Below are positions 34,125 to 43,400 of a stretch of DNA of 64,000 bases, in pieces; the first letter of the stretch is position 1, and each line of letters begins with the position of its first letter. The stretch spans positions 1 to 64,000 of the forward strand of contig NZ_JANPLK010000059.1 of assembly GCF_031426495.1 (NCBI RefSeq), given 5' to 3'. Below the pieces are notes generated by a model. It made no database searches. It had not been told where the DNA came from and saw only the letters and a program-made list of their open reading frames with translations. Source of the stretch: Gemmatimonas sp. (GTDB lineage Bacteria > Gemmatimonadota > Gemmatimonadetes > Gemmatimonadales > Gemmatimonadaceae). Made by a program: the position numbers and the translations under genes.

Positions 34125-34230
34125 CCTTCTCGCGGCGCTCAGCGCGGCAGTGATTCGATCCCTTTCACCCGTCGGAGCATCAGGCATGCCGAGAGGTGCC
34201 GTCAATCCTACGAAGACCGGATGGTGGCCG
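34125..34230 (+). pseudogene. Remnant copy of the M50-like/RidA gene junction
   Basis: GGAGCATCAGGCATG at 34174-34188, followed by a RidA beginning (PRGAVNPTKTGW), closely matches 20110-20160. The nucleotide similarity extends into the 3' end of the preceding M50-like gene. After about 13 RidA residues the similarity stops. It is a decayed partial duplicate of the 19.4-20.5 kb gene pair. Confidence 0.6.
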
Positions 34231-34264
34231 AGTGCCGACGGTTGGCCGACGAGGGTCGCACCGC

Positions 34265-34297
34265 GCTGGCGCCCTGATCAGGACAGTCGCAGAATTA
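34265..34297 (+). repeat. 33-bp dispersed repeat, copy 2
   Basis: GCTGGCGCCCTGATCAG is identical to 559-575, followed by a similar half ending GCAGAAT. See copy at 559-591. Confidence 0.5.
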
Positions 34298-34331
34298 GCA
34301 GCACGATGAATACGCGTCAGCCTCGATTACC

Positions 34332-35063
34332 ATGAACCATCCCCTTCCGCCCGGGCAACGCGAGATGTCGTCGTTTCCTCGCTTCGGGCTCAGTCGCTTT
34401 GCCAGCCGTTTCCCAGAAGATCTTACGCGCGCCGCGTTGCACGTGTCGGGCGAGGTGACGCATGAGGTGCACCTCGCGAATGCACTGACGGGCCTGCCAC
34501 GCGTGGAGCACGAAAGTGATTTTCATTGCGTCACGACTTGGAGTCGGCGCGCGGTTCGCTGGGGCGGCGTTCGCTTCAGCGATTTCTATGAAGCGGTCGT
34601 GATCCCGCGAGCGTGCCCTCGCCCTTCGGCGACGCTCGTCGCCCTGCGAGGCCACGATGGCGCGCGCACGGCGCTGCTGTTGGCCGATCTTCTCGCGGCG
34701 GATGTGCTGCTCGTCGACCAGCTCGACGGGCAACCGCTTGGTATCGATCATGGCGCGCCGCTGCGCCTGATCGCGCCTCAGCACTATGGCTACAAGTCGG
34801 TCAAGCATCTGGCCCGAATCGAATTCCGGAATCCGGACGCGGGCTATCCCGTGTCGGGGTTCCGCTTCATGGATCATCCGCGCGCGCGGGTCGCGCTCGA
34901 GGAACGGGGGCGCGGGGTGCCGGGCTGGCTCCTGCGTATCGCGTACCGGCCGTTGATTCCGGGGACTGTGGAGCGGTTCGCCCGCGCGATGGCCGGACAC
35001 AGAACGCGAGCCTCGAGCGTCGGCGACGGCGTCCCGATCCGGGGTGCACACGAGCGCGGTTAA
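34332..35063 (+). CDS. Molybdopterin-dependent (sulfite-oxidase-fold) oxidoreductase
   Basis: 243 residues from ATG 34332. ESDFHCVTTWSRRAVRWGGV contains the Cys that ligates molybdenum in the sulfite oxidase/MsrP fold. LRLIAPQHYGYKSVKHLARI is the conserved end of the Mo-domain. There is no signal peptide. The last 25 residues (after about residue 215) are Arg/Gly-rich and resemble run-on sequence. The gene lies just before a molybdenum hydroxylase pair, suggesting a shared cofactor supply. Substrate unknown. Confidence 0.75.
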   Translation: MNHPLPPGQREMSSFPRFGLSRFASRFPEDLTRAALHVSGEVTHEVHLANALTGLPRVEHESDFHCVTTWSRRAVRWGGVRFSDFYEAVVIPRACPRPSATLVALRGHDGARTALLLADLLAADVLLVDQLDGQPLGIDHGAPLRLIAPQHYGYKSVKHLARIEFRNPDAGYPVSGFRFMDHPRARVALEERGRGVPGWLLRIAYRPLIPGTVERFARAMAGHRTRASSVGDGVPIRGAHERG

Positions 35064-35307
35064 CCGAGCGAGTGCGAGGTGCTCGTAGAGCGCGTCCTTC
35101 TACTGACTCACCGTGTCTTGCCGCTGACAACGCCACCCATGCGGAGTGCTCTATACGCTGACGCCACGTTTACAGCAGCAGGGAGCGCTGGACAGTGCAG
35201 CCATGTCTGATGACATTGCCTCAGTATGTGTTTTTGCGTGCTCGCGGTCAGTCGCTCGTTCAGGGAAGCGCCAGCGCAACACTCGTCACGATTTCGCGGA
35301 GCGTTAT

Positions 35308-35799
35308 ATGGGTAAGTACACACTCAACGTGAACGGCGCGTCCCGGACCGTGGAGGTCGAATCCGACACGCCCTTGTTGTGGGTGTTGCGCGATTCACTC
35401 AACCTGACCGGCACCAAGTTCGGCTGTGGCATCGCCCAATGCGGTGCTTGTACGGTGCACCTGAGCGGCGTTTCCACGCGATCCTGCCGCACGCCGGTAT
35501 CGACAGTCGGCACGGCCACCGTTACCACCATTGAAGGCATCGACACGCCGCAGGCGCGCGCCTTGCAAGATGCCTGGTGCGAACTCGATGTCCCGCAGTG
35601 TGGGTACTGTCAAGGCGGACAGATCCTGGCGGCCGCCGCGCTACTGAAGGCCAATCCGCGTCCCACCGACGCCGATATCGACACGGCGATGGCGAGAAAT
35701 GTGTGTCGCTGCGCGTCATACACACGGATTCGCGCCGGCATCAAGCGCGCCGCCGAGTTGGCCGCGACCGCCACTCCAGCCAACGGGCAGCGCACATGA
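35308..35799 (+). CDS. Isoquinoline-1-oxidoreductase-like small (2Fe-2S) subunit
   Basis: 163 residues from ATG 35308. The plant-type 2Fe-2S centre is CGIAQCGACTVHLSG, with a further Cys in RSCRTPV. The second 2Fe-2S centre is CGYCQGGQ, then MARNVCRCASY. These are the complete ligands of the small subunit of xanthine-oxidase-family dehydrogenases that lack a FAD subunit. The TGA overlaps the ATG of the large subunit (ATGA). Confidence 0.9.
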   Translation: MGKYTLNVNGASRTVEVESDTPLLWVLRDSLNLTGTKFGCGIAQCGACTVHLSGVSTRSCRTPVSTVGTATVTTIEGIDTPQARALQDAWCELDVPQCGYCQGGQILAAAALLKANPRPTDADIDTAMARNVCRCASYTRIRAGIKRAAELAATATPANGQRT

Positions 35800-37952
35800 C
35801 TCACGACTCGAATGCCGGTGCATCGAGGCTCGATCGACGCCAGTTCATCAAGATCACTGCGCTGGCCGGCGGTGGGTTGTTGGTCGCGAGCGGCTTCGAC
35901 ACGGCAGAGCATCTCGCTGTCGCCGACGCGGCGCCGACGACCGGTCTCGCGCCCGTCGCAGACTTTGCTCCGAACGTCTTTGTCAGTATCGCCCCGAGCG
36001 GCGTGGTCACCCTCATCGCGCCGAATTCGGAGATGGGTCAAGGCATCAAAACGTCGTTGCCGATGATCATCGCCGAAGAACTCGATGTGAAGTGGGAGCA
36101 GGTGACCGTCGTGCAGGGTGACCTGAATCCGGCATATGGTCGGCAATTCAGCGTCGGGAGTGGATCGACAGTGGCGAACTTCGTCGCCATGCGACGCGCC
36201 GGCGCGGCCGCCCGTGCAGCGCTCGTGGAGGCCGCGGCGCTGGAATGGAACGTGAAGGCAAGCGAATGCACCACCGCAGACGGTGTCGTGACGCACGCGG
36301 CCTCGAACCGAACGGCGACGTATGGTGCGCTCGCGACCAAGGCCGCGCAGTTGGCGGCTCCCGCGAACGTGACGCTCAAAGATCCGAGCACGTTCAAATT
36401 GCTTGGCACCCGCATCGCGGGCGTAGACAATCGCAAGATCGTCAAGGGCGCGCCGCTCTTTGGCATCGACGTCACGCTGCCGGGCATGCTGTACGCGACG
36501 TACACCAAGTGTCCGGTGTTCGGTGGTGAGGTGGGGAGTGCAAACCTCGATGTGGTGAAGGCCAAGCCCGGCGTCCGCGATGCCTTCATACTCAGTGGAA
36601 TCGCGGGCCTACCGTCGGGTGTAGCGGTGGTTGCGGATTCCACGTGGAACGCGTTCAGCGCTACGAAAGCGCTCAAGGTGCAGTGGAACGAAGGGCCGCA
36701 CGTGTCGCAGAGTAGCAGTGAGATGGCCGAACAAGCCGTGGCGCTGGCGAAGGCCAACGCGCCGACATCGCTGCCGTCTGGCGCACGGGCCGTTGACGCG
36801 GTGTATCACTATCCGTTTCTGGCCCATGCCACGCTCGAGCCGCAGAATTGCACCGCGTGGTTCAAGGATGGCGTGATGGAGATGTGGACGCCCACGCAGA
36901 TTCCGTCATCGGGACAGGGTCTGGTGATGAAGGGGCTGGGGCTTTCGGCGAAGAATGTGAAAGTGCACATCACGCGATTGGGTGGCGGATTTGGCCGACG
37001 CGGCAGCAACGAATTCTCCATCGAAGCGGCGGCCATTGCCCAGAGGTTCGCCGGGACGCCGATCAAACTGACCTGGACGCGCGAGCAGGATTTTGCGCAC
37101 GACAATTATCGCTCGAACGGATGGCACTTCTTCTCGGCTGCACTCGATGGCACAGGTACCGTGGTCGCGCTCCACGACGCGTTTGTGAAGATGCAGGGTG
37201 GTCCGGGGGACATGACCGCCGAGGGTTTTCCGTTTACGGCGATTCCAGGGTCGCAGGTACGTTCCGGCAAACTGCGCGGGGGCGTTCCCACCGGCTATTG
37301 GCGTGCGCCTGGCGACAACGGCAACGTGTGGGCGACGCAGAGTTTCATGGACGAACTCGCGCACGCCGCGGGGAAGGAACCACTCGCGTTTACGCTCGAC
37401 ATGCTGGCCACGGTACCCGCATCGCCGCGGTTCGATGCGACCAAGATGATGGCGGTGCTGAAACTCGCCACCGAGAAGGCGAACTGGGGACAGAAGCGTC
37501 CGCGCGGCGAGGGGCAGGGATTCGCCATCTGTTTCGCCAACAACGCGTACGTCGCGATCGTCGCCGATGTCGCCGTGAGTCAGACGGGCGCACTCACGAT
37601 CAAGAAGCTCACCGCCGCCGTTGATGCGGGCACCATCGTGAACTTGAGCGGCGCCGAGGCGCAGGTGCAGGGCTCGATGCTCGATGGCATCAGTGCCGCA
37701 TGGTTCCAGAAAGTCACGATCGAGCGCGGCGCGGCGGCGCAGACGAATTTCAACAAGTATCCGATGCTGCGTATGAACCATGCGCCGCCGGTCGTCGATG
37801 TGCATTTCATCACGTCGTCAGCGCCGCCCACGGGACTGGGTGAACCGGCACTTCCGCCTGCCGCGCCCGCCGTATGCAACGCGATCTTTGCGGCGACGGG
37901 GAAGCGCATTCGTACGCTTCCGATCGCCGACGGTACGCTCAAGTGGACGTAG
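35796..37952 (+). CDS. Isoquinoline-1-oxidoreductase-like large (molybdopterin) subunit, Tat-exported
   Basis: 718 residues from ATG 35796. The twin-arginine signal is LDRRQFIKITALAGGGLLVA. The Mo-binding part includes NSEMGQGIKTSLPMIIAEEL, LGGGFGRRGSNEFSIEAAAI and GLGEPALPPAAPAVCNAIFA (with the conserved catalytic Glu in G-E-P). Together with the small subunit it would oxidise aldehydes or N-heterocycles in the periplasm. The Tat signal carries the dimer. Physiological substrate is not predictable. Confidence 0.9.
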   Translation: MTHDSNAGASRLDRRQFIKITALAGGGLLVASGFDTAEHLAVADAAPTTGLAPVADFAPNVFVSIAPSGVVTLIAPNSEMGQGIKTSLPMIIAEELDVKWEQVTVVQGDLNPAYGRQFSVGSGSTVANFVAMRRAGAAARAALVEAAALEWNVKASECTTADGVVTHAASNRTATYGALATKAAQLAAPANVTLKDPSTFKLLGTRIAGVDNRKIVKGAPLFGIDVTLPGMLYATYTKCPVFGGEVGSANLDVVKAKPGVRDAFILSGIAGLPSGVAVVADSTWNAFSATKALKVQWNEGPHVSQSSSEMAEQAVALAKANAPTSLPSGARAVDAVYHYPFLAHATLEPQNCTAWFKDGVMEMWTPTQIPSSGQGLVMKGLGLSAKNVKVHITRLGGGFGRRGSNEFSIEAAAIAQRFAGTPIKLTWTREQDFAHDNYRSNGWHFFSAALDGTGTVVALHDAFVKMQGGPGDMTAEGFPFTAIPGSQVRSGKLRGGVPTGYWRAPGDNGNVWATQSFMDELAHAAGKEPLAFTLDMLATVPASPRFDATKMMAVLKLATEKANWGQKRPRGEGQGFAICFANNAYVAIVADVAVSQTGALTIKKLTAAVDAGTIVNLSGAEAQVQGSMLDGISAAWFQKVTIERGAAAQTNFNKYPMLRMNHAPPVVDVHFITSSAPPTGLGEPALPPAAPAVCNAIFAATGKRIRTLPIADGTLKWT

Positions 37953-37957
37953 CTGGC

Positions 37958-38045
37958 CTGCCGATGCTTGCTGCAGACGGGAGATTCGGAGGCTCGCTTC
38001 GCTCGCGGAGTGTTGGGTCTCCCGCTGCAAGAGCCAGCGTTGAGT
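37958..38045 (+). other. Probable attC-like site A6
   Basis: Left arm GATGCTTGCTGCAG then ACGGGAGA (to 37984) faces TCTCCCGCTGCAAGAG (38018-38033), then CCAGC and R'-like GTTGAGT (38039-38045). The centre TCGCTTCGCTCGCGG is another hairpin. The left arm matches that of A3 and R'' is degenerate as in A3. Confidence 0.5.
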
Positions 38046-38050
38046 CGCGC

Positions 38051-38140
38051 ATGCAACCGTCATGCTCGTCGAGCGCGCTCAGCTGCGCTTACTGTCCGCA
38101 ACTTCGTGAAGGGCCCCGCACGAGAACGCGAGCGTTAGGT
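38051..38140 (+). other. attC-like site A7, directly behind A6
   Basis: R''-like ATGCAAC (38051-38057), left arm ATGCTCGTC, right arm GCACGAGAACGC then GAGC and R' GTTAGGT (38134-38140). The left arm again has an additional G. With A6 it forms a tandem pair, with no gene between them. Confidence 0.5.
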
Positions 38141-38184
38141 AGGCTATCTGCCCGCGTACGTCTACATCCACGCCGGAGGGGAGA

Positions 38185-38619
38185 ATGTGGCGCACCGATA
38201 CGCCGTGGTTCATGGTGGCGCTCATCATGGCGATCTTCGCGATCGGCGGGGTACTGTTCGGCAAGTTCGAACAGCACAGGCCACGCGGGCGTCGCGCTGT
38301 GAAGCAGGTGCTCTTGCTGGCCGTGTTCGTGTTGCTTGAGGTGTACGAAGGGCGATCGTGGGCGTACGGCGTGTTGGCGCTCTTGGGCGTGGGCGTTGTG
38401 TACGTACGGGTGGTGGCTGCCGAAACGCGGCATCAACGGCTGGACGGCAGAGCCGTACGACAACTACCTCGCCCTCATTACGCGGCGCGCACACGCGGAC
38501 TCGTCATGATCGCCGAGGTGACCCGCATCGGTGCGGTTCGACCCTACATCGCTGCAGCGTTGGCGGCACCGTGCTGCCATCTTCGCACTTTCAGTGTCCG
38601 TGCGATGGCTCTGACGTAG
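38185..38619 (+). CDS. Small three-TM membrane protein, probably frameshifted at its end
   Basis: 144 residues from ATG 38185. Helices: WFMVALIMAIFAIGGVLFG, VKQVLLLAVFVLLEVY and WAYGVLALLGVGVVYVRVV. After residue 76 another frame reads WLPKRGINGWTAEPYDNY and ends at an earlier stop. That string looks like a genuine conserved tail, so a 1-bp change near 38412 has likely replaced the natural C-terminus. Function unknown. Confidence 0.5.
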   Translation: MWRTDTPWFMVALIMAIFAIGGVLFGKFEQHRPRGRRAVKQVLLLAVFVLLEVYEGRSWAYGVLALLGVGVVYVRVVAAETRHQRLDGRAVRQLPRPHYAARTRGLVMIAEVTRIGAVRPYIAAALAAPCCHLRTFSVRAMALT

Positions 38620-38639
38620 GGCGGCCTTCGTGTCGCGCC

Positions 38640-38993
38640 GAGCGTCGGGAAGCGGTGTGAGTCACGTCCTGAGTTCGGCGGCGCTACGCACGAGTCGCTC
38701 GCGGCGGGCCACGTCGTTTGCGCGGAGTGACAGTCCCTCGTACGCCCGCGCGATGGCCCGGCTACTGACGCTGTGGCGCGAATACGCGAACAGCAACACG
38801 CAGCAGAATGCCGGTCGAGCAGGCTGGTGTCCCGGTCTTACCGTTCCGATACTGCACGTCGAACGGCGTCAGATCGACGCGCCTCGTCGAGCAGGTGGTG
38901 CAGCACATGCTCGAAGGTGCCCGAACGCAGCTGAGCAGCGATGTCGATCGGATAGTAATTGGACTGTGTGTCAACGGGCTGGTACCGAGCCAT
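38640..38993 (-). pseudogene. 5' remnant of an IS1182-type transposase
   Basis: From ATG at 38993 (minus) MARYQPVDTQSNYYPIDIAA, then LRSGTFEHVLHHLLDEAR. In shifted frames follow DLTPFDVQYRNGKTGTPA and VLLFAYSRHSVSSRAIARA. These strings in this order are the N-terminal domain of IS1182-like transposases, now broken by several frameshifts. The C-terminal tail of a similar protein is at 3-134. Confidence 0.6.
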
Positions 38994-39191
38994 GACCGCT
39001 CTCGACGAGGGACGAAAGAGACCGCAGATTCAACCGTTCGCGCACTTGCTGTCCTACATGCGATTCATTGGGCGCGTCGCGGACGTGGCCGACTTGGAGT
39101 CGCTTCTCGGTGGAGCGAACCGTACGCATGGCTCCGGTCCGGTAGCCGTGCAGCAGACCCGCGTCGCGTTCGACCGCCTCCACGTAAAGTG

Positions 39192-40163
39192 ATGCCCATG
39201 CTAGAACGCCGGATTGTCGGTCGACCGTGGCGCGCCGTACTCACGGTATTGGAGGGCGCACTGGCGCTGGGCTGTGGTGCGGCTTCCACCGATTCGTCGC
39301 GCGGACCCATCTCGACCGTCCTCGTGCGGCAGCGATTGGACGTCGCCTATGCGGCGGTACATCCCGCGCAGAAGCTCGATTTGTATCTTCCGCCCACGGG
39401 GGTTGGCCCCTTTCCGCTGGTGATCTGGATCCACGGAGGCGGTCGGGCGCAAGGGGACAAAGGCCTCGGCGCGCTCTCGGTCCAGCGACAGCTGACCACT
39501 CGCGGGTTTGCGCTCGCCTCACTCAACTATCGGCTCAGCGGGGTCGCGTGGTACCCGGCAGCGGTTCAGGATGTGAAGGCCGCGATTCGTCATCTGCGAG
39601 CGAACGCGGAGCGGTACGCGTTGCTGCCCGACCGGGTGGCGCTTTGGGGGAGCTCTGCAGGGGCGCACCTGGCCGCGCTGGTGGGTGTGACCGGTGACAT
39701 CACGATGTTTGATGACCCCGCGCTCGGGAACAGTACCCAGTCGGCCCGGGTGCAAGGCGTCGTCAGCTGGTTCGCGCCAACAGATATACTGGCGATGGAT
39801 AGCGATAACGGCGCGCAGGGCTGTCCGTTGTTTGGCGGCACCGGGCATGACAGTCCAACCTCCCCGGAGGGTCTGTTTCTTGGCGCGCGGCCGTCCAGCG
39901 TGCCAAGCGTGGCCCGCGATGCGAGTCCGGTGACGTGGCTGACCATCGACGACCCGCCCTTCCTGTTGCAGCATGGTGGCGCGGATTGTACCGTGCCGAC
40001 GCGTCAGAGCGTGCGCCTGCGTGACGGACTGCGCGCGCTGTCGGGCGACACCACGCGGTCGAGCTGGACGCTCTTTCCCGTGGACGGGCATGGAGGCCCG
40101 TCGTTCAGCACGCCGGCGAATGTCGAGGTCGTAGTCGCGTTCCTCGCTCGGTCTCTGCGCTAG
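39192..40163 (+). CDS. Exported BD-FAE/HSL-type esterase
   Basis: 323 residues from ATG 39192 (39198 also possible). AVLTVLEGALALGCG is a lipoprotein-like signal with Cys at about 24. The hydrolase fold has WIHGGGRAQGDKG as oxyanion motif and VALWGSSAGAHLAALVG as nucleophile elbow. Asp lies in HGGADCTVP and His in VDGHGGPSF. The HGGG plus GxSxG combination places it in the hormone-sensitive-lipase/BD-FAE group. The preceding 200 bp (38994-39191) hold no recognised gene. A half attC-like site follows. Confidence 0.8.
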   Translation: MPMLERRIVGRPWRAVLTVLEGALALGCGAASTDSSRGPISTVLVRQRLDVAYAAVHPAQKLDLYLPPTGVGPFPLVIWIHGGGRAQGDKGLGALSVQRQLTTRGFALASLNYRLSGVAWYPAAVQDVKAAIRHLRANAERYALLPDRVALWGSSAGAHLAALVGVTGDITMFDDPALGNSTQSARVQGVVSWFAPTDILAMDSDNGAQGCPLFGGTGHDSPTSPEGLFLGARPSSVPSVARDASPVTWLTIDDPPFLLQHGGADCTVPTRQSVRLRDGLRALSGDTTRSSWTLFPVDGHGGPSFSTPANVEVVVAFLARSLR

Positions 40164-40202
40164 GCGGTTGTCGGTCGTGCGGCCGTCCGGCGCCGCGAGG
40201 CA

Positions 40203-40235
40203 GCCTAACCCAGAGTTGCTCTTGACGGGTTCATT
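40203..40235 (+). other. Half attC-like site A8 (left arm only)
   Basis: R'' GCCTAAC (40203-40209) and GTTGCTCTTGACGGG match the left part of A4. The following TGTTCGCTGCGCTCATTGG matches the A4 centre. No complementary right arm is found before the next gene, so the site is broken. Confidence 0.45.
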
Positions 40236-40462
40236 TCGAAACGCTCCCTGTTCGCTGCGCTCATTGGTGTGCAAGTACACCCAAATTCCCGCAGATCGTG
40301 TGAGCTGCGACCGAGCCGAGAGCGGCCGTCACACACGAGAAGCGGCGGCACCTCCTTGGAGTTCACCGGCACGGGTGCGTAGACGCGCCGTAGACGCCGG
40401 ACTTCTAGATAAGGACTTCGAGTTGGCGTTTGGTGTAGCAGCATCCTCGGAGTCACGTTCAA

Positions 40463-43400
40463 ATGCCGCAGATTGCAAAGCGCGTCGCACACCTTGCGTG
40501 TTTCGCGATCGTTGTCGCCATTACCGAGTCGTGCGGTGGAGGAGGGGACCGTGCTACATCGCCGGTCACAACACCCAACGGAAGTCAGACGGTCGCCACA
40601 GTGGCCGTCCGTCCGGAGACTCTGCAACTCCGACCTGGGCAATCGGGCGCGCTGACTGCGGAGGCGAGAACAAGCGCCGGTGCACTGATCGGCTCTGCGG
40701 TCGACTGGACATCCGAGGCGCCCTCGGTCGCCTCCGTAGGTGCATCAGGAACGGTGACGGCAGTCACCCCAGGAAGGTCTCGCATCACAGCGCGCGCAGG
40801 TGGAGTCAGCGGCGGCGCGTGGGTATTTGTAGTGCGTCCAGACACAGTAAGCGCCGTCACGACGACAAGTGATACGATACGCCTCGTAGTCGGAGGAGGC
40901 AGCAGCGTTTCTGTCTCTCCAAATACATTTCCGGTCGGCACGCGCGTCCGTGTTGAGGAAATGACGGTGTCAGAATCCGGTACGACAAGTCCGATGCTGC
41001 GCTTGTCTATGACCTACCCGCCGCTATTGAGTAGCGCACATATCCGTGAGACGAACGCGTCATTGGTCCCCGGATCGATCGCGGTGAAAGTGGTCATACC
41101 GGGCGTCATTGCGGCGGGAGCGGCCATAAAGGTCGTCGCGACCGACGCGGTCACTTCTGCCGCCCAGACGGTCATAGGATTGTCAGACGCGGTGGTCTCA
41201 ACCGTTGACGCCTCCGGCCGGATTGCGTCGGAAGTGCAGTCAACACTCCGTATCATTCCCGAAAACGCCGCGCTCGCGGCGAGGCTCTCATCGATAGTCC
41301 TGTCAGTTGTGCCGGATCCAACACCCGAGGGTCGCGGATACGCGCTCTATCGAGCAGGAACCGCCGGGAAGACTATCACGTATGCGGGAACGAAGATCCC
41401 GCTTGTGTTTATCCACGGTCTGCAAGTCGGGAAACAGGTGCTTTCCCAGTTTGATTCTTGGTACCCTGACAATGCGGGTGAAATGTGGACGCCGCTGCTG
41501 AGTCGCATCCGCGACGATGCGATCCTGTCTGCCGTCTTTGAACCGTGGATTTTCCGCTATCCCACCTATCTCCCGATGACGAACTCAGCAGCAATGTTGG
41601 GCACCATGATCAGTCAAAGATTTAACGCCAAACCCGTCGTGGTGATCGCCCACTCCATGGGAGGAATGGTGGGAGGAGTGCATTTGTTGAACGCCGGCAC
41701 CGCCTCCTCAGTCGCGAGAATGATAACACTCGGAACGCCATTCCTCGGATCGCCCCTCGCTCAAAGTCAGGGTCTTTTCACCGGAACATGCGTCGCGCTT
41801 AGCTCGAACAGCTTCTACTTAGGCGTGGCCGCCGGCTGGACTGAAGCGAAGCTCTGGCCGTGGATTGCAGGCTGGTCGCAAGGCTTCCAGGATTTAGCAC
41901 CCTCAAGCGCCGTAGTTGGTCAGTTCAACAACCGTCTTTCGGAGATTGCTTCTCGGGTTTTCGCGATCGGAGGCACGAGTAGCTTGGGAAGTGGCACTTC
42001 AACGGAACAGGGGTTGCTGCGGCTCTCCTCGTGCGTACTTGACCTGAACGGCAGGACGCCCAACGACGGCATCGTGCCTCTGACAAGTTCGATACCCCCA
42101 GCCCTGACGAACCAAGCGACAACTCCGTCGTCGCATCTTTCGATATACTCGGATCCAACGGCAGTAAATCAGATTGCGGCGTCGTTGAATGATTGGGTCA
42201 GTCGGACGCCTGCAAGCCTCTCGTTCTCAGTCCAACCTCCCGCGCGTACCAGTGTTGGCGCGGCGCTGCCAACTATTCGCGTCGTGATTTCCAGCCTAGC
42301 AGGCGGCGTGGTAGGCACGGCGACTACCGCAGTCGCGCTCACACTGAGTCCGAACACGACAGGGGCGCGATTGATAGGTGTCAGCACCAAATCCGCCGTT
42401 AACGGCGTCGCGTCGTTCGACGGTCTAAGCATAGATGCCGTTGGAACATACTCGCTTGTCGCCGCAGCTGGCGGTTTGCCGAATGCCGGGAGCAGCGCCG
42501 TGACGGTCGACCCGCCCGCCGTCGCCGCCAAGCTTGCCTTCGTTGCACCTCCGTCGCCTTCGACGACTGGATCTGTGCTCGTTCCCTCTGTTCAAGTCGC
42601 TATTCAAAGCGCCACTGGTGCGACGGTCGCTGGTGCGACGAATACAATTACGATTGCCATGCTGCCCAGCCCCGGAGCTCTCGGCGGAACGATCGCTCGT
42701 CAGGCGGTGAACGGCGTGGCCACATTTGACAACCTCTCCGTGAGCACGGCGGGCTCGTATACACTCACCGCAGCCAGCAGTGGAATCGCGGGAGCAACAA
42801 GTCCAATGTTCACGGTGACGAGCGGAACCGGAAACTCTGGGCTAGGGATCGGCTTCGGCGATGAGCAGTTTGCCACGATCCCCGCCGGTTCATTTCGAAT
42901 GGGCTCGGCTAACGGTGACTACGATGAGCAGCCGATTCATACCGTAACATTATCGGCATTTCGAATGCAAAAGACGGAGGTCACGCAAGCCCAGTGGCGA
43001 TCGGTGATGGGTAATGGCATTTTCGCCGCCGACACCTGTGACGGTAACTGCCCCGCAGACGGTCGATCATTCGATGCCGTGGTGCAGTTCATCGCCAGAT
43101 TAAATCAACTGAATCCGGGAAAAACATTTCGGCTTCCAACTGAAGCAGAGTGGGAGTACGCCGCACGCGCCGGCACTACCGGCGATTTTGGAGGCACCGG
43201 CAACATAGACCAAATGGGATGGTACAACCTCAATGCAGGGCTCCTGATTCACGGCGTCGCACAAAAGCGCCCCAATGATTGGGGCTTATACGACATGCAC
43301 GGGAATTTGGCAGAATGGGTACAGGATTTCCATGGTATTTATCCGTCAAACGCGGTGGTCAATCCGACGGGCCCAACCTCAGGGTTCTTCCGCATTCTGC

